Origin: Bacillota bacterium
GTDB lineage: Bacteria > Bacillota_A > Clostridia > Christensenellales > Aristaeellaceae
Assembly: GCA_023421735.1 (NCBI GenBank)
Contig: JAEZSP010000031.1
Location: 5,547-69,546 of the forward strand
Reading direction: 5' to 3'
Length of the DNA: 64,000 bases
Below are positions 53,216-62,907 of the stretch, piece after piece; within the stretch, counting starts at the first letter, position 1, and each line of letters starts with the position of its first letter. The position numbers and the translations under genes are program-made. The notes below the pieces were generated by a model. It saw only the letters and a program-made list of their open reading frames with translations, ran no database searches and was not told where the DNA came from.

Positions 53216-54067
53216 TCACTCCAGCGCCCTGAGTTTCTCCGGCAGCACGCCGGTTTTTTCGTACTCGAGAATTTTCGCATCGACGAGGGTGCGATACCAG
53301 TCACATTCGAGATAGTGAAACAGATATCCCTCGCGTCCGTCGAGAAAGCCGAGACGGAAGAAATAATTGTAACAAAACCATAGTTTGGCGCGCAGAAAGC
53401 GTGGCGCGCGATAGTAAAGGCCAAACTTGGCGCGACGCTTTTTGCGGATGGCGGCATCGGTATTGACGTCGGCGGATGCGCCGGAAACGAATGTCACGTA
53501 ATCGAGCATCTCGCGGGTTGCGTACCAGTTGTAGCGCGCAATGTAGTGCGAAACGTCTTTGAAATCGCGGTGAATAAACCGGGATTTGATCAATATGGAT
53601 GTGCCGTCCGAAAGAACGGTGTGCGCGTCGCGCCGCCGGTCTTCAATGCGTCCCACCCCTGTTTTGAAGAGCATCAGCTTGCGCTTTTTCGAGATGCCGT
53701 GATTGATCGCCCGGTCGAGGAAGTAATAGGTCGCCTCCATGGCGATGCCCGCCACGCGCCCTTCTCCGATGAGCGCCTCGCACTCCCGCACGACGTCCGG
53801 GGTCATGCGCTCGTCCGCGTCGATTCGCAGTGTCCAGGCGGTCCGAATCTGTGCGTTGTCGATCGCCCAATTGAATTGTTTGGCGTAATATTCAAATTCG
53901 TTTACGAATACATCGGCGCCCAACGCGCGCGCGATTTCAACGGTCTTGTCGGTGGAACCGCAATCGACGACGACCGCGCGCGAACAGAATCCCGCGATGG
54001 ACATCAGGCAATCACGCAGGTTCCGCTCCTCATTTTTCGTCAGGATAATCGCCGTGATATCGGCCAT
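53216..54067 (-). CDS. Glycosyltransferase family 2 (WaaE/KdtX-like)
   Basis: 283 residues. TAIILTKNEERNLRDCLMSI, VVVDCGSTDKTVEIA and the acidic TLRIDADERMTPD are the donor-binding motifs of the LPS-core beta-glucosyltransferase-like GT2 subgroup. The C-terminal ~100 residues are basic and aromatic and probably contact the membrane. ATG 54067 is seven bases from GGAGG and lies just after the epimerase stop. Confidence 0.87.
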   Translation of the reverse strand: MADITAIILTKNEERNLRDCLMSIAGFCSRAVVVDCGSTDKTVEIARALGADVFVNEFEYYAKQFNWAIDNAQIRTAWTLRIDADERMTPDVVRECEALIGEGRVAGIAMEATYYFLDRAINHGISKKRKLMLFKTGVGRIEDRRRDAHTVLSDGTSILIKSRFIHRDFKDVSHYIARYNWYATREMLDYVTFVSGASADVNTDAAIRKKRRAKFGLYYRAPRFLRAKLWFCYNYFFRLGFLDGREGYLFHYLECDWYRTLVDAKILEYEKTGVLPEKLRALE

Positions 54068-54069
54068 GC

Positions 54070-54930
54070 TCATTCCTCCGTGCGCCTGATGGATTCCGAA
54101 AACCCGACAACGCGATAGTCGCGCGGATAGGCCGACATCGCCTGCTCATAAGCGATCCCGCCGAACGCCTTGCGGATGAGGGTGGATGTGCCCAAAAATC
54201 GCAAAAACGGATTAAAAAGCCGCGTAAAACGGATTTTTTCGCCGCGCACGCGCGCGATCTCCCGCATCAGGTCCGTTGCGCAGACTTGCTCTGCGTCCTG
54301 CGGATAAAAATAACCCGCTGTGCGATCGTCGATGAGAAGGCGAATGAATTCCGCCAGATTCTCAACATAGAGGACGCTGCGCGCGCCCGGCATATCGGGA
54401 AAAAAGGGCAGCTTGCCTGCCCACTCGGAGAGCGTGGCGTAATTGCCGCGGCAGCCCTTTCCATAAACGGTGGGCAATCTGAGAATCGCCACCCGGAAGC
54501 GGTCGTCCGCCAGCGTCAGAATGTCATGCTCCGCCAGAAGCTTGCTCTCGCCGTAGGCATTTTCCGGCGCGGGCGGCGTATCCGGCCCGACGATGCGGGA
54601 ATGCCCCGCGCGTGCCGGCGCGCCGTAAACGATCATGCTCGACAAAAAAAGAAAGTGCCGACAACCGTCCGCCTTCGCCTTTTTTGCGGCAGCAAATGCG
54701 AGATCGCGGTTGACGGACATATACGCCTCCCGCATGGCACTGTTATACTTCACGTGGGCGAGTCCCGCGACGTGCAAAACGGCGTCATAATTTGAAAAAT
54801 CGGTCGTGCGCCACGCATCTCCCCGCAGCGAGATGGCGTCGACCTGATATTCATCCGGGAACTGCAGGACGTGCGCGCGAAATGCCGCGCCGATGAAGCT
54901 TCCGGTTCCGGTCATGAGGATGCTACGCAT
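54070..54930 (-). CDS. NAD-dependent nucleotide-sugar epimerase/dehydratase (extended SDR)
   Basis: 286 residues. [15 protein letters not shown] is a slightly degenerate Rossmann glycine motif; HVAGLAHVKYN and the catalytic YGESKLLAE (YxxxK) follow, then ILRLPTVYGKGCRGN. It acts on a UDP- or dTDP-sugar, often as a 4-epimerase or reductase of the 4-keto sugar made by CapD-type enzymes such as that at 27667. ATG 54930 or GTG 54942 are possible starts, both overlapping the sugar transferase end. Confidence 0.85.
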   Translation of the reverse strand: MRSILMTGTGSFIGAAFRAHVLQFPDEYQVDAISLRGDAWRTTDFSNYDAVLHVAGLAHVKYNSAMREAYMSVNRDLAFAAAKKAKADGCRHFLFLSSMIVYGAPARAGHSRIVGPDTPPAPENAYGESKLLAEHDILTLADDRFRVAILRLPTVYGKGCRGNYATLSEWAGKLPFFPDMPGARSVLYVENLAEFIRLLIDDRTAGYFYPQDAEQVCATDLMREIARVRGEKIRFTRLFNPFLRFLGTSTLIRKAFGGIAYEQAMSAYPRDYRVVGFSESIRRTEE

Positions 54931-55510
54931 CTTTTTGCGCACGCAGCTTGCAGGGATTTCCGAACCCGCGCAGCGTCCCTACAATGCACTTCAGGTCAAA
55001 TAAAAAGCTCATATTCCTCACATATTCCCCGTCGAAGCGCGCCTTACGCGCCACGGGGATCTCGTTTCTTCCATTGATCTGCGCCCAACCGGTCAAGCCG
55101 GGTCTGAGATCGTTCGCGCCGTATTTTTCGCGCGCCGCGATCAGATCCGTTTGATTCGGGAGCGCCGGACGCGGGCCGACCAGAGACATCTCTCCCTTTA
55201 GGATATTCCATAACTGCGGGAGCTCGTCGAGGCTCGAATGCCGCAGGGAACCGCCGCCGGGCGCGTAATATTGTTCCGCCTGCGAGAGTTTGTGCGTGGG
55301 CGTCATGTGCGGCGCGGATTGGTACATGGTTCTGAATTTATAAATCGTAAACGCCCGTCCATATCTGCCAACCCGCGTTTGCCGAAAAATCACAGGCCCA
55401 TGCGAGGCCGTTTTGACCCAAACCGCCAGCACGAAAAAGACCGGGAATAAAACGATCATCCCCAGAAGCGATACAATGACGTCGAACACGCGTTTGATAG
55501 AAGGATACAT
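54923..55510 (-). CDS. Initiating undecaprenyl-phosphate sugar-phosphate transferase
   Basis: 195 residues of the bacterial sugar transferase family (monotopic PglC type). An N-terminal membrane helix ([18 protein letters not shown]) precedes [29 protein letters not shown] with the Asp-Glu catalytic pair, and [13 protein letters not shown]. It moves a sugar-phosphate to the lipid carrier, starting glycan assembly. It is first in the minus-strand glycan chain. ATG 55510 is nine bases from GGAG; ATG 55516 is too close. Confidence 0.92.
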   Translation of the reverse strand: MYPSIKRVFDVIVSLLGMIVLFPVFFVLAVWVKTASHGPVIFRQTRVGRYGRAFTIYKFRTMYQSAPHMTPTHKLSQAEQYYAPGGGSLRHSSLDELPQLWNILKGEMSLVGPRPALPNQTDLIAAREKYGANDLRPGLTGWAQINGRNEIPVARKARFDGEYVRNMSFLFDLKCIVGTLRGFGNPCKLRAQKDA

Positions 55511-55558
55511 GCACATGCACTCCGATTCCTTTTCATTGCGCGGTTGCCGACCGCTTTC

Positions 55559-55588
55559 ATTATATACCCTTCATAATGCCGGTTGCAA
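55559..55588 (-). promoter_or_regulatory. Promoter of the second glycan operon
   Basis: On the minus strand TTGCAA and TATAAT are 18 bases apart, divergent from recA. Confidence 0.65.
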
Positions 55589-55637
55589 CTACAAACGTGA
55601 AAAGGGGTAAAAAAACCAAATATAAACTGATGTTCGA

Positions 55638-55666
55638 TTTTCAAAGAGCCCGGGGCATGTTATAAT
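55638..55666 (+). promoter_or_regulatory. recA promoter
   Basis: TTTTCA and TATAAT are 17 bases apart. No LexA-type palindrome is visible here, unlike at 44139. Confidence 0.6.
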
Positions 55667-55702
55667 ACAAATATGAAAAGAAGACGCATGGAGGGACGAA
55701 CC

Positions 55703-56812
55703 GTGGCGGACAAGAAGACGCTGGACAAGAGCGTTTCAAAAAAGACGGGCGACGAACGCAAAGTCGCGCTTGAGAATGCGATTTCACGCATTGAGAAAGA
55801 TTTCGGCAAGGGATCCGTCATGAAGCTGGGCGACACGGGGCGCACGCAGGTGGAGGCCATCCCCACGGGCTGTTTGAGTCTCGATTTCTGTCTGGGCATC
55901 GGCGGACTTCCCAAGGGGCGCATCATCGAGATCTACGGGCCGGAATCCTCCGGCAAGACGACGCTGGCACTGCACTGCGTCGCCGAAGCACAAAAGCGCG
56001 GCGGCATCGCGGCCTTTATCGATGCGGAGCACGCGCTCGATCCCACATACGCGAAGGCGCTTGGGGTCGACACGGAAAACCTCTACGTCGCGCAGCCCGA
56101 TAACGGCGAGCAGGCGCTCGACATCTGCGAAGCGCTTGTGCGTTCCGGCGCGATGGACATCGTGGTCATCGACTCGGTGGCGGCGCTGGTTCCCAAGGCG
56201 GAAATTGAGGGCGATATGGGCGACAGCCACGTGGGCCTGCAGGCGCGGCTCATGTCTCAGGCACTTCGAAAGCTCGCGGGCGTGATCTCAAAGACCAACG
56301 CCATCGCCGTCTTTATCAATCAGTTGCGCGAGAAGGTCGGCGTGGTCTACGGGAACCCCGAGGTCACCACCGGCGGCAAGGCACTCAAGTTTTACGCCTC
56401 CGTGCGCATCGACATCCGCAAGAGCGAAACCATCAAAAACGGCACCGACATCGTGGGTAATCGCGCCAAGATCAAGGTCGTCAAAAACAAGGTTGCGCCG
56501 CCCTTTAAGACGTGCATCGTGGACATCCTCTACGGCACCGGCATCTCGCGCGCGGGCGAGCTTCTCGACATGGCCGTCGAGCGCGAGCTCCTGCAAAAAT
56601 CCGGCGCATGGTACTCCTATAAGGGGACGCGCATCGGCCAGGGACGCGACAACGCACGCAAATACATCGAGGAAAACCCGGATGTGTTTGACGAACTCGA
56701 AAAAACGCTGCGCGAAACATTCCTCAGTGGCATACCAATTGAAAGCGCAGCACACGACGAAAAGCCGGATGAAGCGGAGGAAGAAGAACTCGATCTCGAC
56801 GAGGATTTCTAA
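55703..56812 (+). CDS. recA: Recombinase RecA
   Basis: 369 residues. Forms filaments on single-stranded DNA for strand exchange and triggers the SOS response. Walker [10 protein letters not shown] (79-87), [21 protein letters not shown] with loop L1 and [28 protein letters not shown] with loop L2 are intact; the tail is acidic. The start is GTG 55703, seven bases after GGAGGG; in-frame ATGs upstream (55673, 55688) lack ribosome sites. In many relatives it follows pgsA-cinA; here it is ~38 kb from pgsA. Confidence 0.97.
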   Translation: MADKKTLDKSVSKKTGDERKVALENAISRIEKDFGKGSVMKLGDTGRTQVEAIPTGCLSLDFCLGIGGLPKGRIIEIYGPESSGKTTLALHCVAEAQKRGGIAAFIDAEHALDPTYAKALGVDTENLYVAQPDNGEQALDICEALVRSGAMDIVVIDSVAALVPKAEIEGDMGDSHVGLQARLMSQALRKLAGVISKTNAIAVFINQLREKVGVVYGNPEVTTGGKALKFYASVRIDIRKSETIKNGTDIVGNRAKIKVVKNKVAPPFKTCIVDILYGTGISRAGELLDMAVERELLQKSGAWYSYKGTRIGQGRDNARKYIEENPDVFDELEKTLRETFLSGIPIESAAHDEKPDEAEEEELDLDEDF

Positions 56813-56827
56813 GGCAGTCAAAGCGAC

Positions 56828-56873
56828 AAACCGATTGTACGGAGACATGTCTCTCCGCGCGATCGGTTTTTTA
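56828..56873 (+). terminator. recA terminator
   Basis: AAACCGAT / ATCGGTTT with an inner GGAGA/TCTCC stem, then a T-run, 15 bases after the recA stop. Confidence 0.88.
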
Positions 56874-56894
56874 TCCGCGCGTCCAGATCGCACA

Positions 56895-56990
56895 AAATCG
56901 GTCGCGCGGGGCTGGATCCCCGGGCGACCGACGAACACAAGCAGGCGATACACCCGGCATGGGATTCGCATGCGTCAGCCCTTGTGCGGG
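56895..56990. repeat. Intergenic repeat family B, copy 2
   Basis: Matches 18881-18974 in the same orientation. The last codons of the YibE/F gene (56975 onward) lie inside the repeat. Confidence 0.65.
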
Positions 56991-58117
56991 GTCTGGGGCA
57001 GCGCCCCGGCGTGTCGTTTCCCCCACGCCAAGGCGGCGATGATCGCGGTGAAGGGTGCGACGGTGACGAGACCGAAGGAGCCGACGAGTGTGATGAGAAT
57101 TTCGGATGCGACATATTTGAGGTTAAAGAGGTCGGCGGGCGGGGTACCCTGGCCGGCGAAGTAGGCCATAAGGGAGAGATAGCTTCCGGAATAGGCGAGG
57201 AGGAGCGTGGTGGTCATGGTGCCGATGACGTTTCGACCGACGACGAAGCCGCTTTTCAAAAGCGAGCGGCGCGAGATGCCGGGGTCGTGGACGGCGATTT
57301 CGCGGCAGGCGGAGGAGATGTCCATGCTTAAGTCCATGAGCGCGCCGGAATTTGCGATGAAGACCATGGCGAAAAAGAGCTCCTTGAGGTCAAAGGTCAT
57401 GGTCGATTGCGAAAGAAGCGGAACGGCATAGGTGAGCGTGCCGCCGTCAAGTTTCATCATGTTTCCAAAGAGCACCGAGAGTGTGCAGGTCAAAAGCGTC
57501 CCGGCAAACGCACCGGACGCGGCGACCCACGCGAGGCGCGAAAATCCCGCGACGAGGATCATGATGAGTCCGGTCAAGGCGACCACGAACGCGAGCGCGG
57601 CCCAGATGGGCGGCACGCCGTGCAGGAGCAGCGGGATGAGCAGCTTCCAGGTGACCATGACACTCGCAATGAGTGAGACGAGCGCGCCAAATCCCGTTGC
57701 GCCGCCAAAGACCATCAGAAGAAGTGCGAAAAGACCGAACAAAAGTGCCTCGGTGCCGATCCGGTAGTGGTCGATAAGCGTAACGGTGATACCGCCGTTT
57801 GCCCCCGCGCGCAGCATCGCCCACGCGGTATCTCCGGCGGCGAAGAGCTTGTCCTTGTCAAGCGCGGTGTTCATGTAATTGGTCGCCGAAAGCGTTTCGC
57901 CCTTATGCGCGCCCGAGAGAATCCTGACATCACAGACCTGCGCGCCGGAATACGCAATTCCAACGGGATAGAGCTGCGCATTATCGACCGAGAGCACCTT
58001 TGCCCGCACGCGCGGCAGGCTCCCATACTCGGTCTTTACCACGTCGGGCACAAAAGCAAGCCCCACGCACAAAAGCCCCACCACGATCGAAAACACCCAG
58101 TCGCGCCACTTTTTCAT
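56975..58117 (-). CDS. YibE/F-family membrane protein
   Basis: 380 residues. One N-terminal helix, an extracellular beta domain (VRAKVLSVDNAQL..VRILSGAHKGETLSATNYM) and about seven further helices, including NSGALMDLSMDISSACREI, the family signature. Function is unproven; a transport role has been suggested for the family. ATG 58117 is seven bases from AAGGAG. The C-terminus encroaches on repeat family B. It follows the phosphatase gene after its terminator. Confidence 0.85.
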   Translation of the reverse strand: MKKWRDWVFSIVVGLLCVGLAFVPDVVKTEYGSLPRVRAKVLSVDNAQLYPVGIAYSGAQVCDVRILSGAHKGETLSATNYMNTALDKDKLFAAGDTAWAMLRAGANGGITVTLIDHYRIGTEALLFGLFALLLMVFGGATGFGALVSLIASVMVTWKLLIPLLLHGVPPIWAALAFVVALTGLIMILVAGFSRLAWVAASGAFAGTLLTCTLSVLFGNMMKLDGGTLTYAVPLLSQSTMTFDLKELFFAMVFIANSGALMDLSMDISSACREIAVHDPGISRRSLLKSGFVVGRNVIGTMTTTLLLAYSGSYLSLMAYFAGQGTPPADLFNLKYVASEILITLVGSFGLVTVAPFTAIIAALAWGKRHAGALPQTPHKG

Positions 58118-58130
58118 ACCCAAGCTCCTT

Positions 58131-58166
58131 TGAAAAAAGGCGCCCCGCCGCTCGGGCGAAGCGCCA
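58131..58166 (-). terminator. Terminator of the alkaline phosphatase gene
   Basis: On the minus strand GGCGC..CGCCC-GAGC-GGCGGG..GCGCC followed by TTTTTTC, 15 bases after the stop. Confidence 0.85.
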
Positions 58167-58180
58167 GATTTGTGTCGGTT

Positions 58181-59638
58181 TTAGTTGGCGGAGAGGCCCA
58201 TCGCGGACATGGTCTTTGTGAAGATGTCGGTGTTGTCATACGCACCGGAGAAAATCTCCGCACCCACGCCTTCGGCATAGACCGGGATCTGCAGGCCCGT
58301 GTGCGAGTAGGAGGTGAAGTCCACGCCCGCCTTGTTGTTGAGAATGTGGCTGCACGCCATGGTGAGCGGATCATAGCCGCCGTAGAGCAGTTTCTCGGCA
58401 TCGCCCAGCACGCGCTCTTCGGAGGGGAGCATGCTCAACTCATAGGCCGCCTTCAGCTTGGAAAGCTCGTCCTCGTTGAGAGTGAGATCCTGATCGGCTT
58501 CGGTGGTCAGACCGAACGCATCCTTGATGGCGGCCAACGCGCCGTCAAAGTCGGTGCCCGCGTCGCGCATCTCGGAAACCTTGCCGGTGAAGGCTTCGAA
58601 GGACATGGTCTGATTGGCGAGGTACTGGAAGTGTGTGGAGTATCCGGTCGTCGCAAAGCCGATGGTCAGGCCGCCGGTCTCGTGGTCGCCGGTCACGATG
58701 ATGAGCGTCTCATCGGGATGCGCATTGTAGAAGTCGATGGCAACCTGCACGGCGTCCGAGAAGGCTATGGTCTCATGGATGCTGGTCGCCGCGTCGTTCG
58801 CGTGGCAACTCCAGTCGATCTTGCCGCCCTCCACCATGAGGAAGAAGCCGTCGTCGCCGGTCAGGTCGTTGACCGCAGCCTGGGTCATGCTCGCAAGGCT
58901 CAGCTGATCGTCCGCGCGGTCGATCTCGTAAAGCATCGCGGAGCTGCCGCCCAGATCGGGGGTGAGCGCCAGGGTCTTGCCGGAATCGGCGGTCACGGCT
59001 TCGATCGCCGCGTCGTCGCTCAGGACATTCCAGCCATTCTCGGTCGCGAGCTGAATGATGTTTTCGCTCGTGCTGTCCTCGCCGTCGGGAGCGAGGTAGT
59101 TGCCGCCGCCGAGGAAGTCGAGCGTCGAACCGGTCACGCCCTGCGTGGCGATGTTGTAGTATTCGTGGCGGCTCTGCGCCTTCGAATAGTACGCGGCGGG
59201 GGTCGCATGGTCGAGCGACACGGAGGTGACGACGCCGACCTTCATGCCGGCTTCCTTCGCATACTCGGTGATGAGCTTGAAGGGCGTGGTGCCATCGATG
59301 GAGTAGTTCACGACGCCAGAGAGCGTCTTATTGCCGGACGCCATGGAGGTGGCGGTGGAAGCGGAGTCCGGGCAGAAGGAGGTTGCGTCATAGGTGGTCA
59401 TGAGACCCACGTTGGCAAAATCCGTGAAGGAGAGCGGGGCAAGAACGGGCATCTCGGCGTCGGGATTCGCGATGGTGCCGAGGTAGTACTCCGTCGCATT
59501 TACCTGCGGTGCGCCCATACCGTCGCCGATGAACATGAATACGTACTTGGGTGCGGCCGCCTTTTCCCCCTCGCCGAGCGCCGAAACGGCGGTCAGCAGG
59601 AGCGTGGCGGCGAGAAGAAATGCCAGAAGCTTTTTCAT
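58181..59638 (-). CDS. Secreted alkaline phosphatase
   Basis: 485 residues with a signal peptide ending near SALGEG. MFIGDGMG carries the first metal Asp, CPDSASTATSMASG the nucleophilic Ser, and VTGDHETGGL the later Asp-His metal ligands; a further His is in SYSHTG. It releases phosphate from organic esters outside the cell. ATG 59638 follows GAGGGATC. No pho box is recognised. Confidence 0.93.
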   Translation of the reverse strand: MKKLLAFLLAATLLLTAVSALGEGEKAAAPKYVFMFIGDGMGAPQVNATEYYLGTIANPDAEMPVLAPLSFTDFANVGLMTTYDATSFCPDSASTATSMASGNKTLSGVVNYSIDGTTPFKLITEYAKEAGMKVGVVTSVSLDHATPAAYYSKAQSRHEYYNIATQGVTGSTLDFLGGGNYLAPDGEDSTSENIIQLATENGWNVLSDDAAIEAVTADSGKTLALTPDLGGSSAMLYEIDRADDQLSLASMTQAAVNDLTGDDGFFLMVEGGKIDWSCHANDAATSIHETIAFSDAVQVAIDFYNAHPDETLIIVTGDHETGGLTIGFATTGYSTHFQYLANQTMSFEAFTGKVSEMRDAGTDFDGALAAIKDAFGLTTEADQDLTLNEDELSKLKAAYELSMLPSEERVLGDAEKLLYGGYDPLTMACSHILNNKAGVDFTSYSHTGLQIPVYAEGVGAEIFSGAYDNTDIFTKTMSAMGLSAN

Positions 59639-59736
59639 GGTGATCCCTCGCATTCATTTAGTCTGGGATCATTATAAGAATCTCCAATCAAGCGCCGATA
59701 CCGATTCGTTCAAGAAATTGTAAAACAGTCGCTATT

Positions 59737-59835
59737 GGCAATACCGCACAAATCCTACACGCGCGGACGGCTGCATTTCCGCCATCTCGCCCCTGCAGAA
59801 TTCGTCGGCGCGCGCAACCTGTATGCGGTATTGCC
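59737..59835. repeat. Intergenic repeat family C, copy 2
   Basis: A ~100-base unit bounded by a perfect 12-base inverted repeat GGCAATACCGCA / TGCGGTATTGCC. The left half shares ACCGCACAAATCCTAC and CGCGCGGACG with the copy at 40449-40500 (opposite orientation). Confidence 0.65.
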
Positions 59836-59840
59836 CTATA

Positions 59841-59874
59841 CAAAAACCATCCCGGGGCTTATGCCCTGGGATGG
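59841..59874 (-). terminator. Terminator of the fucose isomerase gene
   Basis: On the minus strand CCATCCC-GGGC..GCCC-GGGATGG followed by TTTTTG, 17 bases after the stop at 59891. Confidence 0.88.
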
Positions 59875-59890
59875 AGAAGGTTGGTGTTTT

Positions 59891-61726
59891 TTACAGCCCC
59901 TTGCCGTACAACGGACCGAAGTTCTGGCAGGCGCGGAAATCGGCGCCTTCGCGGTCATTGGTACCAAAGGCGTTCCAAGCGGAGGGACGGAAGATGTCCG
60001 CGTCGGGCACGTTGTGCATGCACACGGGGATGCGCAGCATGGCGCAAAGGGTGACGATGTCCGCGCCGACGTGACCGTAGACGAACGCGCCATGATTCGC
60101 GCCCCAGTTGTTCATGACGGAATAGACGTCCGTGAAGGCGCCCTGGCCGGTCAGACGCGGGACGAACCAGGTGGTCGGCCACGTGGGATCGGTGCGCTTG
60201 TCGAGCACATCGTGCACCTTTTCGGGCAATTCCACCGACCAGCCCTCGGCAATCTGCATCACCGGGCCGAGCCCATCGACAAGATTCAGCCGCGTCATGG
60301 TGAGCGGCATGCCGCCCTTGCTCTTCAGATGCGCGGAATACCCGCCGCCGCGGAAATAACCGAGGTTGGCGTAGCACCACTGGGTCGCGTTGACGCACGC
60401 GGCGGCTTCGTCTGAGGACATGTCAAACCACGGTTTCATGCAGGGTTCGCCCGCCTCGTCCGTACATGCGCCGGAGGCGTCGAGGCAGACCGCGCCGGAA
60501 TTGATGAGGTGGATGAATCCGCCGCTCGCCATGCCCTCGGGGGTCCAACCGGTGACGCGTTCAACCGCTGCGGGGCTCCAGTAAGTGCGCACATCCGCGA
60601 AGCCTGCCGCGCGGTTTGTCAGAAGCTTTGAAAACAGCATCGAAAAGCCGTTCAGGTGATCGTTCTCGGTCGCCATGGGGTATGATTCGCGGATGCCCTC
60701 CCAGTCCATGCTGCCGGAGAGCAGGGATTCCATGAAATCGCCGTTCGGGAAGTGGTCGTTCCACTGGCGCTGGCCCTGGAAGCCGGAGAGGATCGCGTTA
60801 TGCCCCACGGCCTCTTCCTCAAAGCCCAACTCCGCCAGGCGCGGGTTGCCGACCATGAGATCTTTCGCAATGATGGCCATCTTGACGTTCGTTTCGAGGC
60901 ACCATCTCTTATATTCGTCCGTGTGCTGCTGATCCGCCGGGTTCGGATCCCAGCCCATGACGAGGTTCTCGTCCACCCACGCGATGGCCTTTTCAAATTC
61001 AGCCTCGTCGTACACGCCCTCTTCCCACCTGCGTACGAATTCCTCCGCGCCGATGGACTCGCTGCGCATACCGAAGTACTTTTCCATCAGCGGCGGGGAC
61101 ACGATGGAGCCCGCGATGCCCATGGACGTGCCGCCCATCGACAGATAGCTCTTGCCCCGCATGGTCGCAACCGCGAGTCCCGCCTTGGCAAAGCGCAGCA
61201 ACTTTTCCCGCACGTCGCCCGGAATCTCGGTGTCGTCGACGTCCTGCACGTCGTGACTGTAGATGCCAAAGGCCGGCAGACCCTTCTGCGCGTGCGCCGC
61301 GAGCACTGCCGCGAGGTAGACCGCGCCGGGCTTTTCAGTGCCGTTAAAGCCCCAGACGGCCTTGGGCGTCATGGGGTCCATGTCCATGGTCTCGGAACCA
61401 TAGCACCAGCAGGGGGTGACGGTGATCGATACGCCTACGCCTTCGCGCCGGAATTTTTCCTGACAAGCCGCCGATTCAGCCACGCGGCCGATGGTCGTAT
61501 CCGCGATCACGCATTCGACGGGAAGTCCGCAGGAATGCTTTAAATGCGCCTCGAGGAAATTCTTGACCGAAACGGCCATCGCCATGGTCTGCTCCTCGAG
61601 ATTTTCGCGAACGCGCGCTTTGCCGCGCCGGGCGTCGATGGTCGGGCGGATGCCAATTTTGGGAAGGTCGCCGACGAGCCGGTTTTTCGGCTGGTTCATC
61701 GGAAAGGCCGAGGGTTTCGCTTTCAT
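59891..61726 (-). CDS. fucI: L-fucose isomerase
   Basis: 611 residues, close to the ~590-600 typical of FucI. Converts L-fucose to L-fuculose with Mn2+. Family landmarks: [66 protein letters not shown] and the late [18 protein letters not shown]. No fuculokinase or aldolase is near, so it is a single gene. ATG 61726 follows AGGAGGT. D-arabinose is a known alternative substrate. Confidence 0.93.
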   Translation of the reverse strand: MKAKPSAFPMNQPKNRLVGDLPKIGIRPTIDARRGKARVRENLEEQTMAMAVSVKNFLEAHLKHSCGLPVECVIADTTIGRVAESAACQEKFRREGVGVSITVTPCWCYGSETMDMDPMTPKAVWGFNGTEKPGAVYLAAVLAAHAQKGLPAFGIYSHDVQDVDDTEIPGDVREKLLRFAKAGLAVATMRGKSYLSMGGTSMGIAGSIVSPPLMEKYFGMRSESIGAEEFVRRWEEGVYDEAEFEKAIAWVDENLVMGWDPNPADQQHTDEYKRWCLETNVKMAIIAKDLMVGNPRLAELGFEEEAVGHNAILSGFQGQRQWNDHFPNGDFMESLLSGSMDWEGIRESYPMATENDHLNGFSMLFSKLLTNRAAGFADVRTYWSPAAVERVTGWTPEGMASGGFIHLINSGAVCLDASGACTDEAGEPCMKPWFDMSSDEAAACVNATQWCYANLGYFRGGGYSAHLKSKGGMPLTMTRLNLVDGLGPVMQIAEGWSVELPEKVHDVLDKRTDPTWPTTWFVPRLTGQGAFTDVYSVMNNWGANHGAFVYGHVGADIVTLCAMLRIPVCMHNVPDADIFRPSAWNAFGTNDREGADFRACQNFGPLYGKGL

Positions 61727-61756
61727 ATGGTACCTCCTGATCCGTATGTTTTTTAC

Positions 61757-61785
61757 AGTATATCCCTATTTTTGTTCGGATGCAA
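61757..61785 (-). promoter_or_regulatory. fucI promoter
   Basis: On the minus strand TTGCAT and TATACT are 17 bases apart. It overlaps the end of the upstream gene; no operator or catabolite site was identified. Confidence 0.6.
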
Positions 61786-62605
61786 GGGCTTCGCCGCACG
61801 CGGGGCACCCACCGATTGCCTTCCGATAGCGTTCTGAAATGCGTGCGCCGCACGATTCACATTTTTCCCAGGAGACGATGGTCGGCGCATCTTCCCGAAG
61901 GCGCGGTTCGCGCGCGACAGAGCCCAGCACGCGCGGGCATGGGTCGACGGCAAGGCTATCGCCACCCGTGGTAGACACGAAGGAGAAAAAGCCTTCGATG
62001 ATGAACTCGGCGGCTTTTTCGCCCGCGGACGCTGTGACGGTTGCGACGGCGGGCATGGATACGACGCCCGTGCGTGGACTTTCCGCGAGGCGGGGGTTTG
62101 TCTCGAGGTTCATTTCCCAGGCCTGCGGCTCGATGCCTGCCGCACGCGCAAGGGGTACCAAGGTCTGTGCGAGTTCCTTTGAGAATGCCGCAACCGCCCC
62201 TTCGTCATAAAAACGGGAGGTGTCGTTTTTGCGCGCGGGCATGTCCAATGCCCTGCGGAAAAGCCCGTCGAGCGCACGGGTTGGGGAGATTGCGGGGTCG
62301 GTTCGCTTCAAAAGCATGCGCTTGCCTATAATATAGGAAAAGATCCCGATCACATAGGCGCATAAAATGATCGCCGATATGTTTGCGAGCGTATAGAGGT
62401 TTGCGGAATAGAGGAGAAACATGATGACGATGAGTAGACCCGCAACCACGCTCCACCAACGATCATCCCGCTCGTAGCGCGCACGATTTTGTGCGGTTTT
62501 TGTCAGCGCCGCATCCTGATCCAACCGCGTGCGCGCGGCGCGCGCCGCGTCCTCGGTCACCGGATGCTCGGCCAGTTCGATCAAGTATCTCGCCTTGAAC
62601 GCCAT
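61766..62605 (-). CDS. Membrane protein with C-terminal zinc ribbon, function unknown
   Basis: 279 residues. A basic/helical N-terminus, two adjacent membrane helices (~50-95), a ~150-residue soluble domain and a final zinc ribbon (CESCGARI ... CPACGEAL). ATG 62605 follows AAAGGAG. Not recognised; the ribbon suggests protein or nucleic-acid contact on the cytoplasmic side. Confidence 0.65.
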   Translation of the reverse strand: MAFKARYLIELAEHPVTEDAARAARTRLDQDAALTKTAQNRARYERDDRWWSVVAGLLIVIMFLLYSANLYTLANISAIILCAYVIGIFSYIIGKRMLLKRTDPAISPTRALDGLFRRALDMPARKNDTSRFYDEGAVAAFSKELAQTLVPLARAAGIEPQAWEMNLETNPRLAESPRTGVVSMPAVATVTASAGEKAAEFIIEGFFSFVSTTGGDSLAVDPCPRVLGSVAREPRLREDAPTIVSWEKCESCGARISERYRKAIGGCPACGEALASEQK

Positions 62606-62638
62606 AGTCCGTCTCCTTTGAAAGATATTGCGGTTTTG

Positions 62639-62667
62639 ATTGTACCATGCGAGGCTCCAAAATGCAA
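62639..62667 (-). promoter_or_regulatory. Promoter of the zinc-ribbon membrane protein gene
   Basis: On the minus strand TTGCAT and TACAAT are 17 bases apart, divergent from the promoter at 62680. Confidence 0.65.
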
Positions 62668-62679
62668 TCGCGCCGGGGA

Positions 62680-62707
62680 TTGACAGTTGCGATGTAGCGC
62701 GTATAAT
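62680..62707 (+). promoter_or_regulatory. Promoter of the structured RNA/methyltransferase unit
   Basis: TTGACA and TATAAT separated by 16 bases; expected start near 62714. Confidence 0.8.
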
Positions 62708-62713
62708 GGTAGA

Positions 62714-62852
62714 TAGAAACCAATCGGAGGGATGCTATCCGGGGGCGCGCAATGTGCCCGCCGGAAAAGAGAGAAGAGCGGACAACGAAACAGGATGCAC
62801 ATGGCCTGTTTTGTCGTGTCCGTTTTCTCTCGCGCGGCATCCTTCCTTTTTT
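62714..62852 (+). ncRNA. Candidate structured RNA (leader or sRNA) with three-way junction
   Basis: A ten-pair closing helix joins GGAGGGATGC (62726-62735) and GCATCCTTCC (62837-62846). Inside are P2 (62739-62764, CCGG/CCGG plus GGGC/GCCC) and a long P3 (62769-62831: GAGAGAA/TTCTCTC, CGGACA/TGTCCG, AACAGG/CCTGTT). TTTTTT follows the closing helix at once, so the fold is also a terminator. With its own promoter it is either a ~140-base sRNA or a riboswitch-like attenuator of the methyltransferase gene 56 bases on. No known RNA class is recognised. Confidence 0.6.
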
Positions 62853-62907
62853 GCGGGTTGATTCCGTGCGCGTCTCTTCTTCCCCCCCAACGACGAAAGG
62901 AGTCGAC

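Noticed and set aside
55560..55702. SOS box upstream of recA
   Set aside because: No GAAC-N4-GTTC palindrome is visible between the divergent promoters; a divergent LexA motif of this lineage cannot be excluded.
57767..59677. A 636-codon plus-strand open frame
   Set aside because: It is antisense to the alkaline phosphatase and YibE/F genes, both of which show intact family motifs on the minus strand.
62752..62907. N-terminal extension of the methyltransferase through the structured region
   Set aside because: The extension has no domain character and no ribosome site, and would require translation through the stable P3 helix; the ATG at 62908 has a strong AAAGGAG site.
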